Shown here: positions 8,569 to 16,818 of the stretch, one piece after another
How the letters are laid out: every line of letters begins with the position of its first letter
How positions within the stretch are numbered: the stretch's first letter is position 1
DNA from: Yoonia maritima
Lineage (GTDB): Bacteria > Pseudomonadota > Alphaproteobacteria > Rhodobacterales > Rhodobacteraceae
NCBI RefSeq assembly: GCF_002933395.1
Contig: NZ_PKFN01000011.1
Location: forward strand, 62,001 to 126,000
Length of the DNA: 64,000 bases
Direction: 5' to 3'
Program-made: the position numbers and the translations under genes
The notes under the pieces: generated by a model
The model's input: the letters and a program-made list of their open reading frames with translations, nothing else
Databases searched by the model: none
Told to the model about the DNA's origin: nothing

Positions 8569-9581
8569 TACTTGCCTCCGGCGGCCACCTTAGCCTGAGG
8601 AACAGCCCCATCAACTTCCTGAGCTGGGGTGTCATCAACTTTAGCGACTGGTTTCACTTCTTTGATGACAGGTTTTGTGTCTTTTGCTGCGACTTTGTCA
8701 ACATCGGCCGGATCGACAACACGCGTGATAGTTGATGCATGTGTATCGACGTGACCTACCGGCTTCGCACGGATTGCACGGATAACAGGTTTGTTGTGGT
8801 TCAACTTAATGACTGAAAAAGACACGTTATCCTGATCTGGATCGGCCAAGTTTTCGATCGCTTCCAGTAAATACCCAGCGATTTCAGCACTTTTACGGCG
8901 GCGATACCGGTGCAAGATTTTCTGAATTTGCACTTCTTCTAGGTATTGAAGCCCGTCGCTTGATACGACGACAATGTCGCCGACTTCCAGTTCGAAAGGT
9001 GTTTTCGGACAGTCAGACTTTGCAACGCGGTCACCTAAAATCACAGAAGTTAGACAATTGCGATCAGGGTGATTTCGTCCCGCTTCGGGGTCAAGCAAAC
9101 CAGATTGCACCATAAAGTCGATCTGTGGTGCCATCGAGTGGTCTTCGTTCAGCTGTTTTATCTTCCCGTTACGGAAGTGATACAGAGGTGAATCCCCTAT
9201 CGACATCCAAAACATGCGGTTTTCAACTAAAACCAGTGAAACAAGCGTCGCGCCCATTCCACGTGTTTCAGGATGTTCTTGCACATGCTCGCGTACGACA
9301 TTGTTTGCGTTTACGGCAGCAGCAGTAAGATACTGAGGGATTTCGCTTTCGAAATCTCCAAAATTAGCACTTTGAAATTTTAGTTCGCTAAATACTTCAG
9401 TTACGACGATCTTGCTGGCGACATCGCCAGCGGCGTGACCGCCCATGCCATCGGCAAGGACAACAACGCCAGTGTCGGCCCCAAAGGGGAAGTCGCTGAC
9501 AATTGCGTCCTCTTGATAGTCGCGGCCGCCTTGAACGATCGCAGATGCGACGTCAAAACGTGGTTCAGGCGATCGCCACAT
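8568..9581 (-). CDS. PP2C-type Ser/Thr protein phosphatase
   Basis: 337-residue Mn/Mg-dependent phosphatase that would reverse the action of the kinase encoded in the same block. Metal-binding motifs are intact: RDYQED (20-25), ADGMGGHAAG (43-52), SSDG (207-210) and DQDN (249-252). After residue 260 comes a Lys/Pro/Val/Ala-rich tail without visible domain. An upstream ATG at 9605 would add eight residues but lacks a ribosome binding site; the ATG at 9581 has GGGGAGGACG just upstream and is preferred. The gene overlaps the end of the FHA gene by 17 bases and the start of the following GTPase by one. Cytoplasmic; PppA/Stp family by motif. Confidence 0.9.
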   Translation of the reverse strand: MWRSPEPRFDVASAIVQGGRDYQEDAIVSDFPFGADTGVVVLADGMGGHAAGDVASKIVVTEVFSELKFQSANFGDFESEIPQYLTAAAVNANNVVREHVQEHPETRGMGATLVSLVLVENRMFWMSIGDSPLYHFRNGKIKQLNEDHSMAPQIDFMVQSGLLDPEAGRNHPDRNCLTSVILGDRVAKSDCPKTPFELEVGDIVVVSSDGLQYLEEVQIQKILHRYRRRKSAEIAGYLLEAIENLADPDQDNVSFSVIKLNHNKPVIRAIRAKPVGHVDTHASTITRVVDPADVDKVAAKDTKPVIKEVKPVAKVDDTPAQEVDGAVPQAKVAAGGK

Positions 9582-10371
9582 CTTCGTCCTCCCCAGAGGT
9601 GCCATCGGTCCAGTTAAAGGATTTGTCGCACAGCGCTACAAAACGCAGAACTGTTTCGCCAAGCCGGATAACATCGCCAGACTTCAGGGCTTCGTTACTA
9701 ATAAGCGGTTTGTCGTTCAGGCGTACGATGTTTGACTTACCACCGTGGCCCAACAGAAACTCTTTGCTTTCAGGATCAAACACGATTGCTGCATGATTGG
9801 TCCGCGAAATTGAGTTGTCGCCAAAATCAAGCTGTACGGCTTGGTCTTCGCCACGACCAATTTGGGACATTCCCGTCATCAGTGAGAAGCATTCGCCACG
9901 GCCGGGGCCCTCTGATACGACAAGCCACCCAACCGGGAACTTCGCACGTGTCGTCGGTGCTGCTTTTGGTGCATCATTGAACAAATCAACTACGTCACCA
10001 TCGGATTTTTCAAAACCGATAAGGCGGGTCTTGGTGCGGCGCGCACGGGCAGGTGAACGGGCTGCAGCTGCCGATGCCGCAGCGGGTGCAGCGTTCGGAA
10101 GCTCGGGCGCAGTTTCAGGCAGCTCTGTTGATGCGGCGTCTGGCGTATCCCAGATGTTGGCTGGCTCGCTAGAAGCTGCTTTATCAGAGGATGGTGTAAC
10201 TTTGGTATTCACCGACGATAGAATGTCCGTCACCGCTGGTTCAGCCGCATCGTCACCAGTAATTGCACCTACGGTGTCACGATATGACTGCTCAAGTGTG
10301 TCGACACCAGCAGGGCGGCGGGGCGCGTCGTCGCGTCGCTTTTTGCCAAGAAGATCACGAATGAATTTCAT
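9565..10371 (-). CDS. FHA-domain protein
   Basis: 268 residues. The N-terminal 140 residues are basic and then Ala/Pro/Ser/Thr-rich and disordered, with several Thr-Pro or Ser-rich stretches that could be phosphorylated. The C-terminal half (about 145-248) is a forkhead-associated domain with the GR of strand 3-4 (172-173), the SR turn (189-190) and LNDKPL (218-223). FHA domains bind phosphothreonine, so this is the likely reader of the kinase next door. The usual SRxH turn reads SRTNH, one residue longer. ATG at 10371 with GGAAGG seven bases upstream is chosen over a TTG 30 bases earlier. It lies 55 bases after the kinase and overlaps the phosphatase gene. Confidence 0.88.
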   Translation of the reverse strand: MKFIRDLLGKKRRDDAPRRPAGVDTLEQSYRDTVGAITGDDAAEPAVTDILSSVNTKVTPSSDKAASSEPANIWDTPDAASTELPETAPELPNAAPAAASAAAARSPARARRTKTRLIGFEKSDGDVVDLFNDAPKAAPTTRAKFPVGWLVVSEGPGRGECFSLMTGMSQIGRGEDQAVQLDFGDNSISRTNHAAIVFDPESKEFLLGHGGKSNIVRLNDKPLISNEALKSGDVIRLGETVLRFVALCDKSFNWTDGTSGEDEDVAIA

Positions 10372-10426
10372 TTTTTCTACCTTCCAATTTTCGTCGTGCA
10401 AACGCCCATAAAGGCGATAGCACGGA

Positions 10427-12598
10427 TTAGTTTTCAGCGCCTGAATAAATCAGTGAGGCTACCCACATGGTGCCGTCACGTTGTACGGCGAACATAAACT
10501 GCTCAACTTCATTATCCAGCTCGCGGTTGAATATGGTCAACAGGGAATCGCGTTCTGTAATATTTTCGGCTGTTGGGATGTAAGATACAACAACATCGCC
10601 GGTTTGCAGCCCGCCTGCTAGATTTGTCGGCATAGCGGCAACAGTCGTCCGCCAAGAATCGCCAGCAAAAGCCGTTTCAAAACGAACACCGTTTAACAAC
10701 GTCACTTCTTGTACAACGGGCAAGCGCCAGTTCTGTTCCGCAGCTTGGCCCGTCGCCGGGTCGACAGTTCCAAAGGAGACGTCGATTGCTGCGGGGATAT
10801 TGGCTGGATCGACGGAAGCGCGCAGAACGTCCGAGATTTCTGAAATCGCATCAACGTCAATTCCGTTTACGCTGGTGATTTCCAATCCGGGCTTGACCCA
10901 AACTGGTGAAATAAGACCAACTTCTGCAATAGCGTTTGAGGCTTCGTTCGCGGCTGCGAATGGTAATTCCACACCCCACGAGGATTCCACGAATGATGGC
11001 ACCAGTTCGTTACCTGGAACGACAACATCGATTGCGACATCAAGGCCGGTTCCGATATCGTCGACGGTTTCAGGTGTCGCAGGAAGGGCCACGTCCGCGG
11101 TTTCGCTATCTTGAACAGGGCGGTTCCCAGTTTGGTCTGGGAATTCGGCACTCACGTCTGGGTCAGCAGCTGTTGGCTGCGGCGTCGCTACTGGCTCTGG
11201 TAGCGGCTCCGGGATGGCTGCTTGTTCGACGCTGTCTGGACGAACGGTCGGACGCAATGATGGTGCATCCACGATTACAGGACCGTCGATGATGACCGGG
11301 GCGACTGTTTCCGTTGTCGGTTCTTCCACGATTTCTGGCGCAGGGGCTTCGACCTCTGGTATGATAGCCACTTCTTCTTCTGGCGTCTCTACGGGCGTTT
11401 CGATAGCCGGGTCCGGCGTTGATGGCGCTACTGGCACTTCAACAACGGGTTCTGCTTCAACCGCAAGCTCTTCTGATGGGGTTGGGGAAGCGGGCGCGTC
11501 TTCACTGCCGCCTGTCATCGTAAGAACTCCAACACCGCCCAAGAGGGCAACGACCGCAGCAGAGCCGAGTAAGAGCGGAAGCTTGGATTTCTTTTCAGGT
11601 TCAGACGCTGCCGATGACGCGGCTGCTGGTGTTGCCGCGCTGGCCACGTTGAGTGGAGTGACGTTGTCTTTTTTCCCATCGATCGTATCCAGCCAATCCT
11701 GGGCTGATTGAAGGCGGTCTTTTGGAAGGACTGCCAATGCTTTATCGATCGCGGCAAGGAAGGTTTCATCGTAATCGGGGAAACGACCCGCCAGTTTAAC
11801 ATAGGGGTCAGCATCACCCGATGCGATGGCGGCCAAACGTGCTTGGCTGTTTGGTGGCACATCGTTTTCGATCAGGTGATAGAAGGACGCAGCCAGCGCA
11901 TATAAATCACTGCTTGGGTTCTGTTCAGACCCAGCTATGTAGAATTCTTGTGGTGAGTAGCCATCCTTCACAACGCGAAGCGCAGAAAGAACGCGGCTTT
12001 GTTTCGTCGCTTCTTCGCGGGCGGCACCAAAATCGATCAATACAGGATGGAAGTCCTGATTGATAAGAATGTTATCCGGCGAGATGTCGCGGTGCAGGAT
12101 GCCTTGGTCGTGGATGAAACCAACCGCGCCCAATACTTCTTTCAATATGACCTTGATTTGCGCGGGCGTCAGCGTGTTGGTCGGGTCTTCGATGGTATCG
12201 AGCAGATCGCGACCTTCGACAAAGTCGAGCGCCATATATGCGGTGTCGTTGTCTTCAAAGACTTGGTGCACGCCGACGATGTTCGGGTGGTTCAGCTTTG
12301 CAAGGCTGCGCGCCTCTTGAACGAATAGGCGCACAATGGACTTTAGTTCGTTTTGATGCGCGCGTGAACGGGCCTGCACAACATAGCGGCTGCGACGGCA
12401 AAATGCCCCAGGGAAACATTCTTTGATGACGATTTTCCGGTCAAGGCTGTCCTTGGCAAGATACGTGATGCCAAAGCCGCCTGCGTTCAGAAAGCTTTCA
12501 ATAGTATACTGACCGTGCATCAGTTTTGTGCCCGGTTTAAGCTCGTCAACGAAACTGTCTTTATCGTCCGCGTTTTCTTTCACTTGCGCCTCGGCCAT
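10427..12598 (-). CDS. transmembrane Ser/Thr protein kinase with periplasmic PDZ-like region
   Basis: 723 residues. The cytoplasmic Hanks-type kinase domain (about 30-305) has all key elements: glycine loop NAGGFG (38-43), Lys59 in VIKE, Glu95, HRDISPDN (169-176) and DFG (189-191). One membrane segment follows (about 340-361). Outside lie an acidic Pro/Glu/Val-rich linker (365-510) and two PDZ-like segments (about 545-610 and 650-720, with LEITSVNGIDVDAISE and AGGLQTGDVVVSYIP), which could sense envelope peptides or lipids. First gene of the minus-strand block, so presumably its input. ATG at 12598 is chosen; a TTG 18 bases earlier is possible, and neither has a strong ribosome binding site. 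Not the PASTA-type PknB; closer in motif style to proteobacterial PpkA-like kinases. Confidence 0.9.
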   Translation of the reverse strand: MAEAQVKENADDKDSFVDELKPGTKLMHGQYTIESFLNAGGFGITYLAKDSLDRKIVIKECFPGAFCRRSRYVVQARSRAHQNELKSIVRLFVQEARSLAKLNHPNIVGVHQVFEDNDTAYMALDFVEGRDLLDTIEDPTNTLTPAQIKVILKEVLGAVGFIHDQGILHRDISPDNILINQDFHPVLIDFGAAREEATKQSRVLSALRVVKDGYSPQEFYIAGSEQNPSSDLYALAASFYHLIENDVPPNSQARLAAIASGDADPYVKLAGRFPDYDETFLAAIDKALAVLPKDRLQSAQDWLDTIDGKKDNVTPLNVASAATPAAASSAASEPEKKSKLPLLLGSAAVVALLGGVGVLTMTGGSEDAPASPTPSEELAVEAEPVVEVPVAPSTPDPAIETPVETPEEEVAIIPEVEAPAPEIVEEPTTETVAPVIIDGPVIVDAPSLRPTVRPDSVEQAAIPEPLPEPVATPQPTAADPDVSAEFPDQTGNRPVQDSETADVALPATPETVDDIGTGLDVAIDVVVPGNELVPSFVESSWGVELPFAAANEASNAIAEVGLISPVWVKPGLEITSVNGIDVDAISEISDVLRASVDPANIPAAIDVSFGTVDPATGQAAEQNWRLPVVQEVTLLNGVRFETAFAGDSWRTTVAAMPTNLAGGLQTGDVVVSYIPTAENITERDSLLTIFNRELDNEVEQFMFAVQRDGTMWVASLIYSGAEN

Positions 12599-12713
12599 CC
12601 TACATCCAGCTTTCAAACTTCAACGGCAAAACGGAACAGCCGTTTGCCTTTATCGTCTATTCTCATCCAAATTAGGCCAAAAAGTGACGCCAACCTGTTG
12701 TTTCGCGGTTTGT

Positions 12714-12736
12714 AATCTCCCAAAAAACAGGAGATT
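12714..12736. repeat. inverted repeat, possible operator or leader hairpin for the kinase operon
   Basis: Seven-base arms AATCTCC and GGAGATT flank a nine-base A-rich spacer, 116 bases upstream of the kinase start. On the minus strand the spacer becomes TGTTTTTTG. It could be a regulator site or a hairpin in the untranslated leader. Confidence 0.4.
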
Positions 12737-12754
12737 GCCACCACGAAGAGAAAC

Positions 12755-12822
12755 AGTTCTAGGCGGTTTTTCGCCTAATAGTACCTATTTTTACTGATCC
12801 ATACTGCTTTTCTTCTAGAACT
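12755..12822. repeat. nested inverted repeats in the divergent region
   Basis: Outer arms AGTTCTAG (12755-12762) and CTAGAACT (12815-12822) enclose an inner hairpin, TAGGCG-gttttt-CGCCTA (12760-12777), whose left arm overlaps the outer left arm. The two folds would compete in RNA. Seen directly; function unknown. Confidence 0.4.
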
Positions 12823-12895
12823 ATGAAGAAGGCTAGAGCCCTAAGAAATAAATAGTCGAATTATTTTATTGGATGCGGAATTTGCATCAATGTGA

Positions 12896-12924
12896 TGCTT
12901 TGAAGCGTCACTTTTGCCTATAAT
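12896..12924 (+). promoter_or_regulatory. candidate sigma-70 promoter of the gap paralogue
   Basis: The -10 box is a perfect TATAAT (12919-12924). With a 17-base spacer the -35 would be TGCTTT (12896-12901), which is poor. Transcription would start near 12931, giving a leader of about 130 bases. Confidence 0.4.
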
Positions 12925-13062
12925 TGGGGGGAATTGCGCGGTTTTTTCCCCCGATTCTCTGGGGCCAAGCCTTTGGGTTTGCGATGAAACTGTCGCGAAA
13001 TCGGACCTTGTCGCTGTGCGAGCAAGGGTGCACCATTGCCAAAACCGTTAAGAGGCAGGCGA

Positions 13063-14037
13063 ATGGCACGTATTTTCATCAATGGCTTTGGTCGAATCGG
13101 CCGTACGATGTTGCGGGCATGGGCGTCGGGTGGATGGCCGGGCGTTGAAATCGTCGGTATTAATGACATTGCCGACGCAGATCTGTGCGCGCATCTGTTT
13201 GCGTACGACAGTGTATTTGGCCCCTATCCGGGGCGGGCCGATCTGGTTGACGGCGCACTGATCATTGACGGTCATTCAGTACCATTTCACCAAACCTCGG
13301 ATGTGAGCACTTTGGATCTAAAGGGGGTCGATCTACTGCTAGAGTGTACGGGTAAGGCCGACACGCGCGATGTCGCAAAGCGCGGTATCGATGCAGGGGC
13401 GGGGCGGGTTCTGATATCTGGCCCGTCTGGCGCTGCAGATTTGACCGTTGTGTTGGGTGCGAACGATCACCTGTTGGCGGATCAGCGGGTTGTATCGAAT
13501 GCTTCGTGCACGACGAATGCCTTAGCCCCGTTGGTAAGACTGATCGATGACACGTGGGGTTTGCGAACGGGATGGATGACGACCATACATTGCTACACTG
13601 GTAGTCAGCCCACAATCGATGCCCCGCGCGGTGATATGATGCGTAGCCGTGCGGCTGGGCTGTCTATGGTTCCGACGACCACTTCGGCACAACGTCTATT
13701 GAACGAGGTGCTTCCTGATATCGCCGGACGGATTGAAGCGGCGGCAGTGCGTGTGCCCGTCGCGTCGGTTTCAGCCGTTGATCTTACCGTTACCTTGGAT
13801 CGGCCCGTTGCACTGGACGAGGTGCACGACGTGCTGCGCCAGCAGTCCGGTGTCATTGGTCATATCGACAAGCCGCTGGTTTCATCCGATTTACGTGCCC
13901 GTCCCGAAAGCCTGATTGTATCATTGCCAGAAACGCGCGTGACCGCTGGCGGCTTGGTGCGCGTGTTCGGCTGGTACGACAATGAATGGGGTTTTTCGTG
14001 TCGGATGCTTGATGTAGCGCAGATGATGACTACTTAG
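13063..14037 (+). CDS. gap: type I glyceraldehyde-3-phosphate dehydrogenase
   Basis: 324-residue cytoplasmic NAD(P)-dependent dehydrogenase of glycolysis/gluconeogenesis (glyceraldehyde 3-phosphate to 1,3-bisphosphoglycerate). N-terminal Rossmann motif INGFGRIGRT; catalytic Cys in SNASCTTNALAP; the following S-loop and TTIHCYTGSQPTIDAP segment; C-terminal WYDNEWGFSCRM. Slightly shorter than the usual 333 residues. The ATG at 13063 has AGAGG seven bases upstream; an upstream in-frame ATG at 13036 is less likely. Roseobacters commonly carry more than one gap gene; this copy stands alone with no pgk or tkt next to it, so it may not be the main glycolytic enzyme. Divergent from the kinase block. 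Confidence 0.93.
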   Translation: MARIFINGFGRIGRTMLRAWASGGWPGVEIVGINDIADADLCAHLFAYDSVFGPYPGRADLVDGALIIDGHSVPFHQTSDVSTLDLKGVDLLLECTGKADTRDVAKRGIDAGAGRVLISGPSGAADLTVVLGANDHLLADQRVVSNASCTTNALAPLVRLIDDTWGLRTGWMTTIHCYTGSQPTIDAPRGDMMRSRAAGLSMVPTTTSAQRLLNEVLPDIAGRIEAAAVRVPVASVSAVDLTVTLDRPVALDEVHDVLRQQSGVIGHIDKPLVSSDLRARPESLIVSLPETRVTAGGLVRVFGWYDNEWGFSCRMLDVAQMMTT

Positions 14038-14138
14038 CAGCAGCGTCCCCAGATTTGTGCGCCTTCGAAGGTATCGCCTAAGGCTTTCACTTTCGGTTCG
14101 TTCACGTTAAGTTCCATGAACCAAACAAAGGTTGCTTC

Positions 14139-15065
14139 ATGCCCTCCATCGTTTCTGTCAAAAATTTACGCAAAGCATACCCCGGTGGCTTTGAGGCGCT
14201 AAAGGGCGTCAATCTTGAAATTGAAGAGGGCGAAATACTTGCCCTTCTCGGCCCGAACGGGGCCGGTAAAACGACTCTGATCTCTACTGTATGCGGGATT
14301 ACGGTGCCGACGGGCGGTTCGATCACTGTGGGCGGTTTCGATACGCTCACTAATTATCGCGCGACCCGTGACCTGATTGGCCTAGTCCCACAAGAGATTA
14401 ACCTCGAGCCGTTCGAGACAGTCTTTAACACTGTCAGCTTTTCACGCGGACTGTTCGGCAAGCCGCGTAATGATGACTATATTAACCGTATCCTTGATCA
14501 GCTGTCGCTTGGTGACAAGAAGGATAGCAAGATCATGGCGCTGTCCGGCGGTATGAAACGCCGGGTGCTGATCGCGAAGGCGCTTTCGCATGAACCGCGC
14601 GTTTTATTCTTGGATGAACCGACCGCTGGCGTTGATGTCGAACTGCGCAAAGATATGTGGGACGTTGTCGCCGAGCTAAAGGCCGCAGGTGTCACCATCA
14701 TCCTGACGACACATTATATAGAAGAGGCCGAAGCGATCGCTGATCGTGTGGGCGTTATTAATGGCGGGCAAATCCTGCTGGTGCAGGACAAAACCGAACT
14801 GATGTCGCAGATGGGCCAGAAGCAATTGCAGATTTCGCTTAGCGAAGCGGTGGCCGAAGTACCCGCAGCACTCGCAGGATATGAGCTTGACCGTGCAGAT
14901 GATGGGCTAAGCCTGACATATACATATGACACCAACGGCGAACGCACTGGCATCACAACATTATTGAATGATCTGGCGGCAGCGGGGCTGACTATGATCG
15001 ATCTTCAAACCAAACAAAGCAGCCTAGAAGACATCTTTGTCGGCCTGGTAAAGGAAACGGCATGA
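14139..15065 (+). CDS. ABC transporter ATP-binding protein (ABC-2 exporter)
   Basis: 308-residue ATPase subunit of an exporter. Walker [10 protein letters not shown] (38-46), signature LSGGMKRR (135-142), Walker B VLFLDE (155-160), switch His in TTHY (His192). The C-terminal 80 residues form the extension seen in drug, polysaccharide and YadG-type exporters. It pairs with the permease that follows, with an ATGA overlap. AAAGG lies eight bases before ATG. Most similar in pattern to YadG/NodI-like ATPases; substrate unknown. Confidence 0.93.
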   Translation: MPSIVSVKNLRKAYPGGFEALKGVNLEIEEGEILALLGPNGAGKTTLISTVCGITVPTGGSITVGGFDTLTNYRATRDLIGLVPQEINLEPFETVFNTVSFSRGLFGKPRNDDYINRILDQLSLGDKKDSKIMALSGGMKRRVLIAKALSHEPRVLFLDEPTAGVDVELRKDMWDVVAELKAAGVTIILTTHYIEEAEAIADRVGVINGGQILLVQDKTELMSQMGQKQLQISLSEAVAEVPAALAGYELDRADDGLSLTYTYDTNGERTGITTLLNDLAAAGLTMIDLQTKQSSLEDIFVGLVKETA

Positions 15066-15823
15066 ACATTTACGCAGTTCAGACAATCTATCGATCCGAA
15101 ATGAAGCGTTTCTTTCGGACGATTATGCAAAGCTTGATATCTCCGGTGATCTCGACCTCGCTTTACTTTATCGTCTTTGGGGCCGCTATCGGTAGCCGCA
15201 TCCAAGAAGTCGAAGGCGTTAGCTATGGCGCGTTTATTGTGCCGGGGCTGATCATGCTATCAGTCATGACGCAGGCCACATCAAACGCGAGCTTTGGGAT
15301 TTATTTTCCGAAGTTCACAGGCACGATCTATGAACTACTGTCAGCACCGGTCAACTTCCTAGAGATCGTCTTGGGGTATGTCGGCGCAGCCGCGACGAAA
15401 GCGATGTTTATCGGCGTGATAATCCTGATCACCGCGTTCTTCTTTGTCGATCTTAACATCGCGCACCCGATTGCGATGGTCGCCTTCTTGGTCATGACCT
15501 GCCTTAGCTTTTCACTGCTTGGGTTTATCATCGGGATTTGGGCAGGTAATTTTGAACAATTGCAGCTGATCCCGCTATTGGTCATCACGCCGCTCGTGTT
15601 CCTTGGTGGGTCTTTCTATTCTGTGTCGATGCTGCCGGGTATTTGGCAGACGATCGCTATGTTTAACCCCGTTGTTTATCTGATTTCTGGGTTCCGCTGG
15701 GCGTTCTTTGGTGTCGCGGATGTTGATATCACGGTGTCGCTTGCTGCGATTGCACTGTTCACCGGTGCATGTTTGGCCGTCATCTGGTGGATATTTCGTA
15801 CTGGTTGGCGGATCCGCCAGTAA
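15062..15823 (+). CDS. ABC-2 type transporter permease
   Basis: 253-residue membrane component of the exporter whose ATPase gene it overlaps by four bases. Six hydrophobic segments are visible (about 20-45, 55-75, 105-130, 140-165, 170-190 and 220-245). The segments [17 protein letters not shown] and [13 protein letters not shown] are the typical ABC-2 signature region. YadH/NodJ-like. The two products probably form a homodimeric permease with two ATPases in the inner membrane. Substrate cannot be told from sequence. Confidence 0.92.
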   Translation: MNIYAVQTIYRSEMKRFFRTIMQSLISPVISTSLYFIVFGAAIGSRIQEVEGVSYGAFIVPGLIMLSVMTQATSNASFGIYFPKFTGTIYELLSAPVNFLEIVLGYVGAAATKAMFIGVIILITAFFFVDLNIAHPIAMVAFLVMTCLSFSLLGFIIGIWAGNFEQLQLIPLLVITPLVFLGGSFYSVSMLPGIWQTIAMFNPVVYLISGFRWAFFGVADVDITVSLAAIALFTGACLAVIWWIFRTGWRIRQ

Positions 15824-15859
15824 CCTTGCCAAACCCGCAATTCACCCTAAGGTTAGTCT

Positions 15860-16654
15860 ATGAAACGCTATATACCATTTGTGAAATCTTCGCCGGTTGT
15901 TGCTGTTATCCGCCTTCAGGGCGCGATCACGAATAACGGACGTGGGTTGGATAACCCGAGCCTTGCCTCGGTTATCGAAAAGGCATTTCGCAAGGGTAAA
16001 CCTGCGGCTGTTGCGCTTGAAATTAACTGTCCCGGCGGATCGCCTGTGCAATCATCCTTGATTGCGGCACGCATCCGGCGGTTGGCGGACGAAAAGAAAG
16101 TACCTGTCTTTGCCTTTGTCGAAGACGTGGCTGCATCCGGTGGTTATTGGTTGGCATGTGCCGCAGACGAAATTTTGATTGATGCCTGTTCACTGACAGG
16201 CTCCATCGGTGTCATCAGTTCAGGTTTTGGTGCGCACGAGGCGATCGCGAGTTACGGTATCGAGCGCCGGGTGCATACCGCGGGTAAATCAAAATCAATG
16301 ATGGACCCGTTCAAACCCGAAAAACCAACTGATGTGAAAAAGCTCAAGGTTTGGCTGGATGACCTGCACGAGACTTTTATCGCTTATGTGAAATCGCGTC
16401 GCGGTCCCAAGCTTTCGGATAACCCTGATCTGTTTACGGGTGAGGTTTATATCGGACAGAAAAGCGTCGACCACGGTCTTGTTGATGGGATTGGCCATCT
16501 CGTGCCTGTGATGAAACAGCGCTTTGGCGATGACGTCCAATTCCGCCGCTATGGTCAGAAGAAGACAATACTGTCTCGCTTTGGTGCGCAGATCGTTGAT
16601 GACACTGTGGCAGGGATCGAAGAACGGGCCGCATTCGCAAGGTTCGGCCTGTGA
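15860..16654 (+). CDS. S49 family peptidase (SppA/SohB-like)
   Basis: 264-residue serine peptidase of the signal peptide peptidase A family. Conserved elements: INCPGGSP oxyanion region (55-62), the nucleophile Ser93 in VAASGGYW, LTGSIGV (112-118), and the general base Lys145 in GKSKSMMDPF. This is the short, single-domain bacterial form. No clear signal peptide or membrane anchor is visible, unlike E. coli SppA, so location is uncertain. Its stop overlaps the GTG start of a 55-codon gene (GTGA), and that in turn overlaps an SDR gene, so the three form a tight operon. AAGG lies eight bases before ATG. Confidence 0.92.
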   Translation: MKRYIPFVKSSPVVAVIRLQGAITNNGRGLDNPSLASVIEKAFRKGKPAAVALEINCPGGSPVQSSLIAARIRRLADEKKVPVFAFVEDVAASGGYWLACAADEILIDACSLTGSIGVISSGFGAHEAIASYGIERRVHTAGKSKSMMDPFKPEKPTDVKKLKVWLDDLHETFIAYVKSRRGPKLSDNPDLFTGEVYIGQKSVDHGLVDGIGHLVPVMKQRFGDDVQFRRYGQKKTILSRFGAQIVDDTVAGIEERAAFARFGL

Positions 16655-16818
16655 TCGTCAAGGCAATATTTCTGTTTTTGGCCTTCATGGCCGTGCTTGG
16701 CATTTTCGGAAAGTGGCGTTTTCCGGGGCAGCAGCGTTTGTCTGATGCGAAATGTCAAAACTGTCAGCGCTATCGGATCGGTAAAGGACCATGCCAATGC
16801 AAAAAGGGACGCCCATGA
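16651..16818 (+). CDS. small membrane-anchored Cys-rich peptide, 55 residues
   Basis: A short gene fully wedged between the S49 peptidase and the SDR: its GTG overlaps the upstream TGA and its TGA overlaps the downstream ATG (ATGA). The product has one N-terminal membrane segment (about 4-20) then a basic tail with C-x2-C (35, 38) and C-x-C (48, 50), the pattern of a small zinc-binding knuckle. No known domain recognised. The tight coupling on both sides and the ordered Cys pattern argue strongly that it is expressed. The location of the Cys-rich part (inside or out) is unclear; the positive tail suggests the cytoplasm. Confidence 0.8.
   Translation: MIVKAIFLFLAFMAVLGIFGKWRFPGQQRLSDAKCQNCQRYRIGKGPCQCKKGRP

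Larger units (their letters stand above)
12599..13062. promoter_or_regulatory. divergent regulatory region between the kinase module and the gap paralogue
   Basis: 464 bases without a gene. It must contain the promoter of the eight-gene kinase block (minus) and that of the gap gene (plus). It holds three inverted repeats: AATCTCC/GGAGATT (12714-12736), TAGGCG/CGCCTA (12760-12777), and AGTTCTAG/CTAGAACT (12755-12762 and 12815-12822), the last enclosing the second. The middle is strikingly AT-rich compared with the flanks. A perfect TATAAT lies at 12919-12924. Confidence 0.6.

Noticed and set aside
2851..12598. The kinase/FHA/PP2C block as part of a type VI secretion cluster
   Set aside because: No Tss, Hcp, VgrG or ClpV gene lies on either side; flanks are urt genes and a gap gene.
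12528..12797. 89-codon plus-strand reading frame across the kinase start and divergent region
   Set aside because: Overlaps the real kinase start on the other strand and covers inverted repeats; no ribosome binding site.
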